Notes under the pieces: generated by a model
Told to the model about the DNA's origin: nothing
What the model saw: the letters and a program-made list of their open reading frames with translations, nothing else
Database searches by the model: none
Shown: positions 24,954 to 38,500 of the stretch, in pieces
Position numbering within the stretch: the stretch's first letter is position 1
Layout of the letters: the number at the start of each line of letters is the position of its first letter
Assembly (NCBI GenBank): GCA_024734555.1
Contig: JANPWX010000653.1
Location: 1,779,824-1,843,823, forward strand
Direction of reading: 5' to 3'
Length of the DNA: 64,000 nucleotides
DNA from: Trochalopteron elliotii
Taxonomy: Eukaryota; Chordata; Aves; Passeriformes; Leiothrichidae
Made by a program: the position numbers and the translations under genes

Positions 24954-27435
24954 CATCAATAAAATAAATAATTAATCTTATTAATATAAGTATATGTGGA
25001 TCGCCATCCTTAATCCCACAGAACAAAGCTGTAAAAAGATTCAATTGCATCTATAAAACCCTTTGACTGAGTCTGGGACCAGGATTGGACCCAGCCACAT
25101 CCATACTCCCCTCTGAGAAGGACTTTAGAAGGACAGGGTGTCCTTTCTGCACCTCATGACTCAATAGGAGAGCTTCTCTAATAAACTCAGTCCAAAGCTT
25201 CTCTCTGTTCACAGCATTGATACTGAGGAGGCAACACAAAAAACTTGCTCACGTGCCATGTGCAACTAAAGTTTTAAATGGGCATGGTGTAAATCAGTCC
25301 CCATGTCAAATGGAAAGCAGTTAAATGCATTTTCCCAAGTTTATCATACTTGTCTTCCCAAATTTTTGCTATGACTTTCTTTGGGATTTTTTCCCTCAAG
25401 TGTTGCATTTTTGCACTTGCTGTTAGAGAACTAACCAAGGTCCAACACTTTTTAAATCCAATGAGGGAATTCATTTACATCCAGATCCAGCTCAAACTAC
25501 ATCACAGTGAAGTTGTTTGCTTCTGTTATATAACTGTATGTATGGGAAATTGTTGATTATTTGCAATGAAGAAAGTTTTAAATTTTGCCACTTCTCCTTG
25601 GCTTTTGTTGTGTGTTTTTTTGGCATGACAATTAAGTATTCTGCAGTCCTTACAATCCATTCTTCAGAATCACTTCACAAATTCAAAATCACAATTATTC
25701 AATGCATTATTTGGCATGGACTACTTTTCTTTTGCAGGCAATATCCAGCAGTGTGTTTAGAGAGAGAAGGTCATGTTATGATGGGCCTTGCACATCACAT
25801 CTTACCTCGAGTCTCTGAACAGAAATTTATAACCTTTTCCTTTGTCCTCCTTCGTGAATGCTCACAAAATAACCTTGGTATTTCTTTGCTGTTGAACATC
25901 TTGGTATTGAAACTTACTGATGGGATTGTTTGGGGGAAGGAAATATAAAAAGCACAGCTCAGGAAGAGGCATTAGAAATGGGGACCAGAGTTTGAAATAA
26001 AGCTTTTCATTAGTTTCTAAGTAGGAAAATTGGTGATTTGATAAATGGCTTAAATGTATAACACTTATCTTTTTATTGCCTGTATATATTACCCAAATGT
26101 TAGCTAAACAGCCAATAGTTAGACAATAATTTTTTATATATTTAATGCCAGAAGTCAGACAGGGTTATGATGTCTACTGATTTCACCTTAAAACAATTGT
26201 AACTTGAAGAATTTGCTATTTTCATACACAATAACATTTGCCTTTAATACAGCCACAGTTGAGGTACAGTGGCTTGCATTCTTCTTTGGGAAAGAATATT
26301 TCTCCTTTGATGAATTTGGAGGCCAAAAATGGCAAAAGAAACGTGGGCAGTCCCTGAAAGCACTCAAGTAGCAAAGCTGTATGACAGCTCAAGGATTCCT
26401 GGCTTCCAAATTCCTCTTCAGGCTTGTACTAAACTGCTACTGATGAGCTTTACATGCTTTACAGCCTGCTTTACATTCAACTCCCCCACACACCTTGAGT
26501 AGTGAGGTACATGCACACTTTCTTAAGCAATTAAAAAGAAAAGGAATTAAACATCAGGGAAGATGGACTTGTTATCATTATTGTGTTTCTGTGGGGAAAA
26601 AACAATGTAGATCCATAGTTTTACCTCTCCTTTTTCATTTATTATGGAATGAAATCTGATGTAAAGAGAATCTGTCCCCTTGAGACGTGTCATTCTGTCC
26701 CCATCTATAATGTACAAAGTGGTAAAAGCAGGTTGGTGTACCAACAGTTAGAAAAACCAGATATATTCAGTAATCTGTGCTGCAGGCACCGTCTATCTTT
26801 AGTATCTTAATGCTTTTAAGATTATGAAATACCTTCTGCACCACTATAAAAAGGCTGGGCTTCTCTTTGCTATTTCACACGGTCAGTACTTGAACTATGG
26901 ATAATATTTACCCCTGAGCTTGTGATCAGCTTGACAAGCAAAATTTCTAGGATCAAATTCCTTTAGCCCTCAGCGCCCTGTTCAGTATTTCTAGGGATAG
27001 GGCACAGGAGCTTTGCTCTATGCAGGAAAACCTTTTACAGCACTGTAAGGGAACTGTAGGAGATCCAAAAGGCAGCTGTTTTAGGCAGGATCCATGATCC
27101 ATGTTTTAGGCACATGGAGGAAACAAAGCACTGTGTTCTGTGAAAGAGGCCTGGATCACCTCATGTGGTTTTCAGTGAGATCATGGAGATTCCATGTGGG
27201 CATATAAGGGTGGACTTCAGGCCTCAGTGTTGAGAAAACTGCTCAGATGATTTCAGCATGAACAGAACCATGATATGGAGTCCAAAGAATGCATTGAGAC
27301 AAGCCAGGCTGAACAAATGCTCCATAATTTACTGGAGACTTCTCTGAAAGGAGCTATTGCATGGGAAAGATAATGATGGATGCAGTGAACTGGAGATTTA
27401 ATAATGGGCATTTATGAATGCCATCAATGTTCATT

Positions 27436-27480
27436 CTTTTTTATCTGCTAGGGACAGGGCTTTTTTATCTGCTAGGAACA
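27436..27480. repeat. Short tandem duplication, period 24 bp
   Basis: CTTTTTTATCTGCTAGG starts at 27436 and is repeated from 27460, followed by diverging AACA. Confidence 0.65.
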
Positions 27481-28153
27481 CAGACAGGGCAAGCAGATAC
27501 CTGGGGCTCCTCAGTGTATAAAGTTCCATCACAGGTGGCTCTCTGTGCTGCCACTGGGCTTTTTGCTTTTCCTCTCCAACATCTTTGAGCTCAATGGCCA
27601 AATGGAATAATACAATTCAAGGATCCAGTTCCCTCCCCTTTGCCACCCAGCTCAGTGATGGAGGGAATGACACAGGTTTGAGGCAAGTGGACTCCTGCAA
27701 AGTCTACCATGTGCTTCAGTCTTCTCAAGAATCATGAGAATGATTAAGTGACTTTTTAAGAGCCTCCTGGTGTTTTTCAGTCCTCCCCTCTGGAATTCAG
27801 CAAGTTAATAACTTCAACTTGTTTCTAGCCACATACATAGAAAATACAGCAAGAACACAGAAGCTTGTCCACATTGGACCAAAGGCCCCTCTGTTGTGGG
27901 ATCCTTCATCAGCAGTCAACAAATTATCATGAGTGTATGGGGTAAAATTACTTCCTTCCTTTTCCTCTGTGGAGGTGCATGTTCTGAACAGAACCCCAAG
28001 GCCGGTTAAAGGCAGAAACAGAATCAGACATTGGAAAATCACGGTGACTTTTCAGAAGTTTAGCAGACCCATCTGCTTCATCACTGCAGCCAGGATTTTT
28101 TTATTCAAAATGTTTAATACAGCAAAAGCAAGGCTAAATATTTTATACATATT

Positions 28154-28190
28154 ATATACACACATACACACACATATATATATATATATT
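28154..28190. repeat. CA/TA microsatellite
   Basis: A compound dinucleotide tract of interrupted CA units runs into an uninterrupted TA run. Confidence 0.85.
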
Positions 28191-31100
28191 TGCAATTGAT
28201 ATTAATTTTCCACTTCTATTTAATGTTTGCTGCAAAGAACACTCTTTGAGTGTTGCCTTTCTCCTCAGATGGTAAAAGCACCTGCAAATTAATTTCCTCT
28301 TATTCTTTAAATCAGCAAGTACCAGTTTGCAAAAGATGCTTCCGTCTCTTCCATATCTTCTTTGGGAACAAGCACAGCACACAGCCTCCCTGAGACCTCC
28401 CATCTTCTACACAGCTTCAGCTGAGGAGCACAGGGATTATTCACAACCACCTCTTCCATCTGCATTTCATAGCACAGCTCTCAAAAGCAGGTTCTGGAAA
28501 GTTTGGAAATTTCACATGCCGCGCTTGATGAGAGTGTGGAGAATGATCCCTTCTTTTGCACCAGTGCACACATCTCTGGGCTCCCCTTTTCAAATCCTGC
28601 CTCTGACACTGCTGTGACACCCTGTCTGCAGCACTGTCCTCAGCCAGAGTGATTGCGGCCCTTGCTTACCACTCTCAGCACATAAATCCCTGGGAGGCTG
28701 CAGCTCTGGTTTCTCCATCAGGAGCCTTGCCAGGAACTCAGCCAGGCTGCAGAGAGCAGGTGTCTTTTCCCTTCCACACTTGCTCCTCTCTTCTCTCATG
28801 CACTGAGTCCTGGCCAGGGAAGGACTGAGCAGAACATTGTTTTAGGTAAGGGGGTCTCCATCTGCGGGCCAAGAGGGGCAAGGGCAAATTTCCTGCCTTG
28901 TGCCAGTTCCAAAGAGAAAACATCCTTTATGCTTCTCTGCCTCACAAAAGGCTCAACAGCCTCAGAGCCTTTCTGCTTTTAAATTACCTTTGAACTAAAC
29001 TTTGAACTGAGCTGAGATTCCTGTTAACCTCCTTCAGCTCAGCAAGTGGTTTGTGCTCACCTCATCAGGGTGAGATCTGTGTGCAAACCATGAGCCCCAC
29101 TACTACAGGAGGAGCTCTCTTCTTTGGGTTCCAGCCTGGGGCAGGTGCAGAGGAGGGCACAGAAACCACATGGTCACTCTTAAAGGAAATACTTCAACAC
29201 TTTATAATTATTTCCCTGAAAATGGGGACTGTATATCGGCTACTCAGATCACCCAGGAGTTACCTACAGACTAGTTCTGGGTAAAGAGACATAACTGGTT
29301 TCTAAACATGAGGTTTCCACCTAGAGAGGGTATTCCACAGGATTTTCAGAGTATTCCAGAGAGTCCATTCATCAGCTAGATGCAGCTAGCTGAGTTTGAA
29401 ATTTGAGCTTTGATGTTACCTAATAGGATTCTACATTACAAGCAAGGTAAACTGTGTTTCCATTTCCACAATGAAATCCAGACATGTCTTCAGAGAGTTG
29501 TTCTGAGACTCAGTTCAAAACTACTGACTTAGAATATACATAGAATTACACCCAAAGAAAGCACTGGCTCAGGTATGAGAAGCTCTGGGCATGTGGAGAT
29601 CATTACCAGGATTTTTCTGTCACCTTGCCTGGCCAGAGACAGCACCATACTAACGTGATTATACCATTTCTCTTCCAGAGAGGACTTAGCTGTGAATTTC
29701 ACTTGCTACCACCTGCATTCCACCCTGTGTACAAATGCCACGTGCCCAGGGCTATCAGCAGCAGCACTGCACCAAGAGAAAGAAGACACAGCTTTGCTTC
29801 AAAAGGTCACAAGAACTGCCTTGGCTCTGCAGCAGAAAAAGTACTGGAAGTGTTGGGTGGGAGAAAAAAACTTTCTGCTTTAAGCACTCCTGAAATTAAA
29901 TCCTGCTGCAAAATACCAGTTTCTTCTAGTAAAATGGAGACTCCAGGGATTCTGAATTTAAATTAACTTCCTGAGCAAAAATAAATTAAAACTATCTAGC
30001 TACATTTTTTTCTTCATGCTATCCTTCAATTATAAGGAACTTCATCAAAACCACCAAGTATAGAGTAAGGGGTCCTTAAAGAAGCTCACAAAATCATTGC
30101 TGTAACTTTATTTCAAATAAGAGTGAGTTGGATTTTCTACTTCAGCAAATAAGAATATATTAATACATTTAGCCCACATGCAAGATACTTTAATTTTTGT
30201 ATTAAAAATAACATTTTTCTCTGTGTATTTTCCACCTAATTAAAGAACAGACATTAATTAATGTGTAAGCACCATCAATTTGTCAAATCAGAAACAAAGC
30301 ACACCAAATACTATAATGCATCTTGCCCTTTTATTGTGTTATATTCTAGACAAAGAGAAGTACAGAATAATCACTCTGTTACACTCATAAAGTTGCAGTG
30401 TCACTCTGATCCCTTTGGGAGTCAGACAACATCCACTTGTCATTCATTCCACCTTTCTATCGTAACAAGCTGCGTATATCAAAACACAGGTGAGCAACCA
30501 TTTTTTTTAATGAAAACACGGACAAAAAACCCCAGTTCTTGCAACAGGACTTTGCAAGATTCTTTAGGATACCAGCAGAATAAGCACGCACAATAGCAAT
30601 ACCAAACCATAGACATGCTGCCCCCTGAAAAGGGGACCCGTGCTGGAAAATTCACAGGTTCAGTGCTGGGACTCCATCTCCTGCAAAAAGCTGGCTCAAA
30701 AGCTGTGTATTACTTTGGTCCAAATATAAGTGGGAGTAAAGAAGCCAAAGTCAGGTATTTTGCAAGGAAGCTGTGTTAATCCTACTGTTTTCTTTGTACA
30801 ATAAAATTTGATCAGTGAGGAAAACCTCTCTTACTCTACTGACCAGTGCCACAGTGCAGTGTGATGCTATCAGAAGGGAGCTGTTGCTGTGTCATGCTGC
30901 TTCTCTTGTACACAAAACAGGTCCCAAGGACCTATAAAGGGGTTTGCTGAAATACCACAAAGGACCCAGCAGATTTCTTATTTGAAATGCAGGTGCAACG
31001 AGCTTTTCCTTGCTGAAAACCACACACTTTTCAAACAACTTCGGCAAAATATATGACAACACACTCCTTTGTGTTACTGAGTATGACTGCATATGAAATA

Positions 31101-32531
31101 ACAAGTTGGCAGTGGGTCAGAGTTCCCTATTTCCCTGTGTTTGATGTTGTAGACAAAATGGAAGAGAAGCAGTTTGGAAACATACAGATAGCTTCCATCC
31201 TAATTTACTGACCAGGCTGAGAGCAAAATATCAAAGCCACTAGCCACTTATGGAAAGACAGACATAGTGATAAGAATTAGTAAAATGACTTTCAAAACCT
31301 CTTTTTTGTTGATCCTGCTTCAATATTCTTGTTTGTATAAAAGTTCTTAGCCTGTACACAGATGCTCGAGCTGATACACAAATCTCTACTTCGGGGATGA
31401 TGTTTTAAGCCCAATGAAAAATCTATTATTATCAACAGGAATTTTCCACTGGGGCCATTTTCTGTTCTCCTTCCCAAAATAAAGGAAAAAATGCAAACAA
31501 TGAGAAAGGATTTGCTATTCTCTTTTAAAGAGTAACAAGGTACAATCTTGTTGCCTACTACTACTACACGGCTTAAAATGTTTTGTTCTCTCTTGTCTCA
31601 TGCTGCAGCAGGAATACAAATAACATCAGCACAGTCACCCACCCTGACAGAGTGCAGAGTCCATGCAAGAGCTAAAGACCATTTTAGTAGAATTTAAGTA
31701 TTTCCCAAATACAGCTTACAAGACACTCCTGGGCAGGCAGGCATTGTGTAGGCTCTCTGCCAAAGCTCTCTGTAGAGGCCAGTTTGAGTGGTTCATTCCA
31801 GCATGTGATTTGCTTAATGAAAGACACTTCTCCAGAAGATTTTGGCAAATGCAATCAGTTCAACTGCCAGGCAGTATTCATGTGATTACAAATGTTACTG
31901 ATCATATTAGATACTTAATAAATCTCTCCAAAAAGATCACAGCTACTGTGTGGCTCTGAAGAAATTAAAATTGTGAGACAGATTACTGTGTTTGCTTTGC
32001 ACTGGACTATTGATACAATTGAGGAACAAATCCCTCCCTTGGACTGCCAAGCAGTCAGTGATAACTATTAATTTCTATATAATGCCAAGTCTGCTTGTTT
32101 GTAAATGTTTATCTATGCATCATGGCAAAGTTGCTTCCTTTTCATGTTATTCTTCTATAAGTACATAAAAAAAATTACTTCACTGACTTTCACAGATCTG
32201 TGGCATTTCACATAAGCCAAGAGGTTGGCCTGAGAGTCCAAGGACAATTTTTGGTGTAAAATACCAAAAAAAGAGGATGTTATCCTTGCATAAAACCCAT
32301 AAGCAAGACTTTGGCACTGTTTCTTCTCTTGACATTTCAGCAGATGCAATATCACATAGAGTAATGATAAACCACAGCAAAGCAAAAATAATCTAACTGA
32401 GCTCTGCCTGTTTTGATAAAAATCCTTTTCCTTATGGTGGGGCACAACTTGCAGTCTGTATCTTCCTGTAATTTACTGAACAGCATTTTAAAAATGAGTA
32501 AATGTCCATTGGCCAAATCCCAGAGCTTAGT

Positions 32532-32597
32532 TCAGTGTATTGCACGAAAGCAATCACACAGGCCTCTCTTTTCTGCTCTCAGGAGGAGGGCTTCTGT
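32532..32597 (-). CDS. NICOL1: Copy A coding exon 3 (C-terminal tail and stop)
   Basis: This 66-nt terminal coding part encodes TEALLLRAEKRGLCDCFRAIH followed by TGA (plus-strand tca at 32532-32534), with the second cysteine pair CDC. The acceptor CAG lies directly behind a 16-nt uninterrupted T run on the minus strand (A run at 32601-32616). The 3' UTR continues to lower coordinates. I could not fix a polyadenylation site. Confidence 0.88.
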   Translation of the reverse strand, partial: TEALLLRAEKRGLCDCFRAIH

Positions 32598-35500
32598 CTG
32601 AAAAAAAAAAAAAAAACCAAACAAAACCCCATGAAATCAAAGAACTGAATGTATTGCTTTAAAAGAGTATATAATTGATTAGATCTAATCCCTCTGCACA
32701 GCTGTAGCCAAGGTGCTCTGCTGAGTGAAAAATCGTAGTTATTATTGCTGGTTTTTATCCAGAAGAAGTGATGAAATGAGTATATTCGGAACTGAGATGC
32801 AGGAAGAGTATTTTTATAGTTTGAATGTTTTCATTTTCGCAGTTAACTTCTAGGGAGCAGGCTGTCAAAATTATTAAAGTGTCCTTTATAAGTGCTGCGA
32901 CAAATTCCACTTTCAACTGCACTGCTCTTAATTCCTTTGTGGTGATTGATGGCTTCCTGTTGACAATGCCTTCAGTCCTGTATAATTTAATTGCACCAGA
33001 TAGCAAGTGCTGAAGAGCCAGTTGTGCTCTCAGTTACACTGCTGTTTCTCTAGACAACTCTGAGTTGAATCCAGCTGTCAGTCTAACCCTGTTGTCTGAA
33101 ACTCATAATCTTTCAAGGCAGATCTAGGTCTGAGCGTGTAGTTCCTATTTCAATCTCAGTTAAATTACTGACAATTGCTTTATTATCAGTACTTGAGCAA
33201 AAGCTTAAAAACCATTACCAATATACATAATTTAAAATTTCTTGCTGTTGTATTTGGAGGTCCTTAGTGGAAAAGAATTTCCAAGCTTTTTTTCTCTGTA
33301 TACAGAGGGAAAAATTAATTTTAGATCTTTAAAGGTATTCAAGTATTATTTATTTAATTGTGATCAAATAACTTAAACATTTTGTGGATTCTTGTCACAC
33401 TTTAGGAGAAACAGAGGCTGAATCTTTTGCACAGCACCATCATTTCAGAAGCCAGTTTGTCATGAGACTCAAAATTATTGGTGCAAGGAAGTCACATCAG
33501 TAAGTACAATTGTGACTGAAGAGAAACTTCTTCCTGAGCACACCTTGTGGTTTTCACCCTGTGGTCTGCGGTCCCTCAAGGGGTTTGCAGACTGGCTTTG
33601 AAGTTTCTTGAGGGGAGAACAAAATAACTTAGCGGGCTTAAATTCACTGTGAATGAGTTTCCCATCTGCACTGCAAAAACCCATTAGAGGTTGAAACCTA
33701 CTTGTTAAGAAATTGTCTCAAAGCTCTGTGAAACAACAAGGTCTTCAGTCTGCTGGTATTCCTCTGACCTGGTACCTCCTGGCACATTAGGCACAGCAAA
33801 GGGCTAATTAACAAAGGCAGTGCCCAAAGAGTAGCTGTGTACTCCTGAGTGGGTCCTGCTCCCCTCCTGCCTTGCCTGGGCAGCAGTACCTCTGTCCCCC
33901 AGCAGTGCCCACTCTCTGTTATTCATTTCTTGTTCTCAGACTGCAAGCTTGTGCAGGACAGGCTGTTTCAGAATGTTTCTCTCCCCTGCCCAGCCCTATA
34001 TCCTCCTCAACTCAAACTTTTGACATCCACTTTTGCATTGAAGAGGGCTTGTTCACATTCCTTGCCTGCTTTCACTTATCAGCTTAGTGCAATGGCAGGC
34101 ACTGTTAAACACTGCTCCCTGCTTGCACAATGAAATCTTGGATGAGTGAATGCTCCCATTGTTGGGAGCCCAGGAGAAATCATAGAATCATCTTAACATC
34201 AAACAGGCTTATTGGATTTCACAGTAATGCCAACAAGCTGTCACTGCTACCACAAACTCTGCCTGGGCGTCACTCAGGACTATTTACAGGCAGGAAGAGC
34301 AGCTCTGGGAGCACTCAATTGCAAACTGAAAGACTGTGAAAGAGAGGTATCAATTACAAAAATTAATTGTGGCCTCGATGGCATTGGCTTAGAAAGTCCC
34401 TGATATGCAGGAGCAATACTGCATGAGGCTTGTCCTTGTAGCAACAATTTCCAAGACTCAAGGGTTATTCAGTGAGGTTATTTGTGTGTCAAACTTGAGA
34501 AATTATAGCTGGTCAACATAGCCAAGCATCAGCAGTGGAGTAAGGATATGGAAGCTCTACCTTTCAGAGTATAGAAGGCCACAGTATGCCATTTGTAGGG
34601 CCTTGGCTGATGTATTTCACTTTAGTGTCTCTGCATCACTCAATAATTTGTGTTTAACCAAAGCATCTCTGATAGCCCTTTGGAGTATCAATCCAAAGGC
34701 TGGGAAAGGTGCAATATAGCCCTTAATTACTAGTAGTATTAAGCCCAGTTGTCTAAGGATGGGTGATCTTCCAAACAACTGGTTCTGTTTGGTTTTGTGA
34801 TGCACTGTTCCTATGCCCCTTGCTTTGTAACACTGGGAGCTGTCTCAGTCAGTGCCTTGGCATATTGGGCCTGTCCATGTCCTCACAGAAACAGAAATTC
34901 ATCTTGTGGCACCCTGGGACCAGCTTCTCCCTTTATATTCTGCCTCACTTCTTCCACGACAGTGCTGCTCTCTGGTGGGCTGCATCCTCAGTCCACTCTC
35001 CAGAGAGATCAGACATCACAGACACATCTGATATCTCTGTGGGTGGGATTAAGGAACTGTGCTGCCTCCCTTGCATTCAAAAAAATCCTTAACTTCCCAC
35101 ATAAAGCCTGTTGACAGTATAAGAACCAGCACAGCTGCAATTGCACCTGGTCTTGATATGTCATGTGTAGGTACAAAACATTTCAGCTGACCCTAATCCA
35201 AACAGGTGGAACTCTGCAATGCACCAGAGAGCCCAGCACAGTTGCTGGAGGTAAAGCACCTCTACTGACACTTTACCACTTAAGAGTTATTTATTATTAC
35301 TCCAGTGCATGGGAAACTTTTGGAATGTAACTCATACTCAGAACTTTGTCCTAATCACTTTGCTATTGATAGCTCAAGAAAACTGAAGTCACTCCAACTT
35401 TACTGTATAGGGCCTGACATGGCTGACCAAGGTCACAAGAAACAAAAGGCAAAGCTACATAACTGCCTTATAGTTTGAGACATATAATTGATTTATGTCC

Positions 35501-38500
35501 CTTTGGTTGGCTTTGCTGGGAATGACAATTTGAGCTGAGTGTGACTGTAAAGGAGCAAGGACCCCTTCTCACCTGCCAAGAGAGATGGCCCTGCTCAGAG
35601 GGAGAAGTAGGACAAGACATGCATGGAAGGGCTTTATCAGAGGAGAGAGACCTCCTGCCTCTTGCAAACTTCAAACAGCAGCAGAACCACTGTGGTAAAT
35701 CCCACCCTAGCCAGTTTGCACATATTAAAGAACTCACACATGTATGAATTACTAAAATCGGGGCATTTTACACACTCTCATTTTGTTCACTGAGACCTCT
35801 GGAGACTGACATGTGAAGTGGCAGAATCCCCCATGTGCTGTGACAAATGCATGAAAAAATGTGCTTCTCCCTTTTTCACCAAGTATCAATCCATGAGCAA
35901 AGGGGGTGTGTGCTTCCCTTTCCTCTGCCAGCCCTGCTTGCCACCTTCTCCCTCTCCTGCTCATTTCTGCTCCTGCCCAGTGAATAGTCAGTCCACAGCT
36001 TGGAAGCAATGTTGTGAGGCAGAAAGTAAATAATATGTCTTGTTTTCCTCTCCTTTGTACATCTTCTTTCCTTCTCCGTTTGGTGCAGGGACTGTCTGAG
36101 GTAATTCCTTAGGCTGTTATGCAAGAAGTCAGACTAGATGATCATTAATGAACCTCTGCAGACTGTGAAAAAATAATCTGTGCTTGGGATAAACCTATTT
36201 GCTGGGATGGGAGTGAGTCAGCAGAGATGTCATGTCTGCTGTACCCAGACAGGCAAACCTGGCCGCTGGGAGATAAAGGCTGGAGGGGAAGCATTCCTGC
36301 GGAAACACATACCCGCGTGTCGAGGTTGTACGCCGTCTTCTTTAGATCCTGCAACGCCCTCTGCATGAACTCGAACGCATGGCAGTCAACGCAGGGACGG
36401 GCTGCCGAGAGAGGCAGAGCACATCACTGTCACAGCAGGACATTTGGCATTCAGCAGCACAGAGGAGGAATACTCAGACACCTTTCCAGGAGAAACTCCA
36501 TCTTACCAGGCACCCACACCTGCATGTGTGCAAAATTAGGGCTGCCAGTATCTGTCTTTGTGCAAATGTGAGAAGATCAGCAAAAACCACAAAGAGTACT
36601 TTGCTGTGTGTGCTTTTCTGAACATGGCCCAGACTTGACTCTGCCTGCTGCTTCAGCCCCCAGCCTCTCTCCTTAAAACTGAAACCCTTACCCCTTCTCA
36701 GACATGGGTTAATTCTCACCAGATACATTGAACATAGCAGTTTGCAGTGGTTCAGGAACCAGACAGGCAGGTCTGTTTTTACAGGAGCTCTTACAGAGCA
36801 GCTTGGCAAGGGACAGTGCCAGATCTGTATTTGCTTCCTTTCACCTGCTGCTGTATTTTTTCTCCGCCAGGAATGCAAAGCATCCCACTGGCTCTGCAGC
36901 TGCTGCCAGTGTGTGTGCACAGAGGGGCAGGGCAGGGAAAAGGCAGAGAGCAGAGGAAGAGGGAACTTGACAACTAAAATGGCTCACTTCTGAACCTGGG
37001 CATTTCTGCTCTGCCAGGATTCACCCTGCACCGATCTCTGACTGTTTGAAGTTAATGATGTGTGAGTTTTCAGAAGAAGGAATTGCAGACACTGGAGGAG
37101 ATGCAGGGGGAATGGGGAAAGACATTTCACACTGATCACAGAGCCCCGGTGTTGGGGGGAGTGCCAAAATCCTTGACCATATGCAGCCACCTGTGCTGCT
37201 CTACCAAAGCAAAGAGGGTGCAAAGCTGCTGTTGAGATGGCTGGGGAGCTGTCTGGAGCCAGGGACCTGCTGAGCAGCACTGCAGCACCCATCTGTGCCT
37301 GGCACCCTGCTGCCAGCACTGCCTTTTGAGTTGTACCTGAAGGAAGGGAGCAGCCAGAGTGCTTGTCACTCCTCAGCAAGCTTCTTAGGGGTTTTGATCT
37401 ATTCAGGAGGAGTTTCTCTCCCACCTGTCCTTCTCCATCTCCCCTCTCTTCAAGTGACATCTCAGGGAGACCTGGGGATCAAGCTAGGGATTTCATTCCC
37501 AAGCTGTCAGGAGATGCAAACCCCCCACCTCTAACAAAACAGCATTGCTCACAAAGACTCTGCCTCTCCAGGCACAGGAGTAGTGACAGGATGGTTTTGA
37601 GCACAATTTGAAGACACTCAACCCCCTCCTGTTTTCAGTATTTCAGTAATTTAATTGTTTCCACTTCAGATCATGAAACAGAGCCTTTAGAAAGAACCTG
37701 CATGCTCAGACTGCTGTCAGCAAATCCATCATTTGCTCAGTGTCATGCCCTGCTCCTTCCCCTCGCTCTGCTCTGCTCAGAGATACCCTGCCCTGGCTCC
37801 ACCTCGGGGAGGTGCTGCATGCCCTGAAGTGCTGGCAAGCACCAAAGTGTTCTCAAAATCACAACCTGAAGGAGAAAAAAATCAAACAACATTCAGGTGA
37901 TAAATTAACGTCTCCTGCTTCTGCAGTGGGGAGAAAGCACTTTTGAGGAGAGCCATGAATTCCATAATGTCACTGCTTGTCATACAGGAAGTCTTCCCTG
38001 GCCTTTATGAAAGCAGTGATTGGATGGTTGTGTGGGATCATTCACTGGTTATTTATGACAGCCAAGTGCTCCTGTGTGGACAGGGAGGTACTAGTGGAAT
38101 GGCACAACCTTGCCAAGTGGTTATTTCAGTTCTGCCAGCTCTGGGAAAGCAGCTGCCCTGGTATCAAAGTATCTTCTGCAGGAGAAGGGTGGTGGCACAG
38201 AGGGACACCTGCCTGTGCAGCTCTGGGTGTCCTGAATCAGCACCTGCAAAGCTCCTAACACAGCACTGGCCTCCAAAGTCAGAGTGCACATGCAGCCAGT
38301 TTCACCACATAACACATTCACTCTTTAATGTCATTTCTTGGGCTGTGCTCTGTGGGAGAGGGTCCTTCTCCAGGCACTGCTGTCTCTGGGTCAGGTCAGC
38401 ATCCCTGCCTGCTGGGAGCCAGTAGCAAATGGCAGATATTTGAGAAAGATATAAGAATAAGTGTCTAGCAATGTTCTTCTAGCCTACCAGGAGGTTGGAG

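Larger units (their letters stand above)
20001..32531. other. Gene-free intergenic DNA downstream of copy A
   Basis: No recognisable coding exon. It holds small repeats (20244-20288, 24931-24953, 27436-27480, 28154-28190) and must contain the undefined 3' UTR of copy A at its right-hand end, just below 32532. Open frames up to 170 codons have no recognisable domains and overlap frames on the opposite strand. Confidence 0.55.

Noticed and set aside
26845..26890. TATA-like CTATAAAAAGG
   Set aside because: Isolated motif in AT-rich DNA with no exon or other promoter features downstream.
34168..34200. CR1-like tail motif AATCATAGAATCAT
   Set aside because: Only the short motif matches; the flanks do not continue into CR1 sequence.
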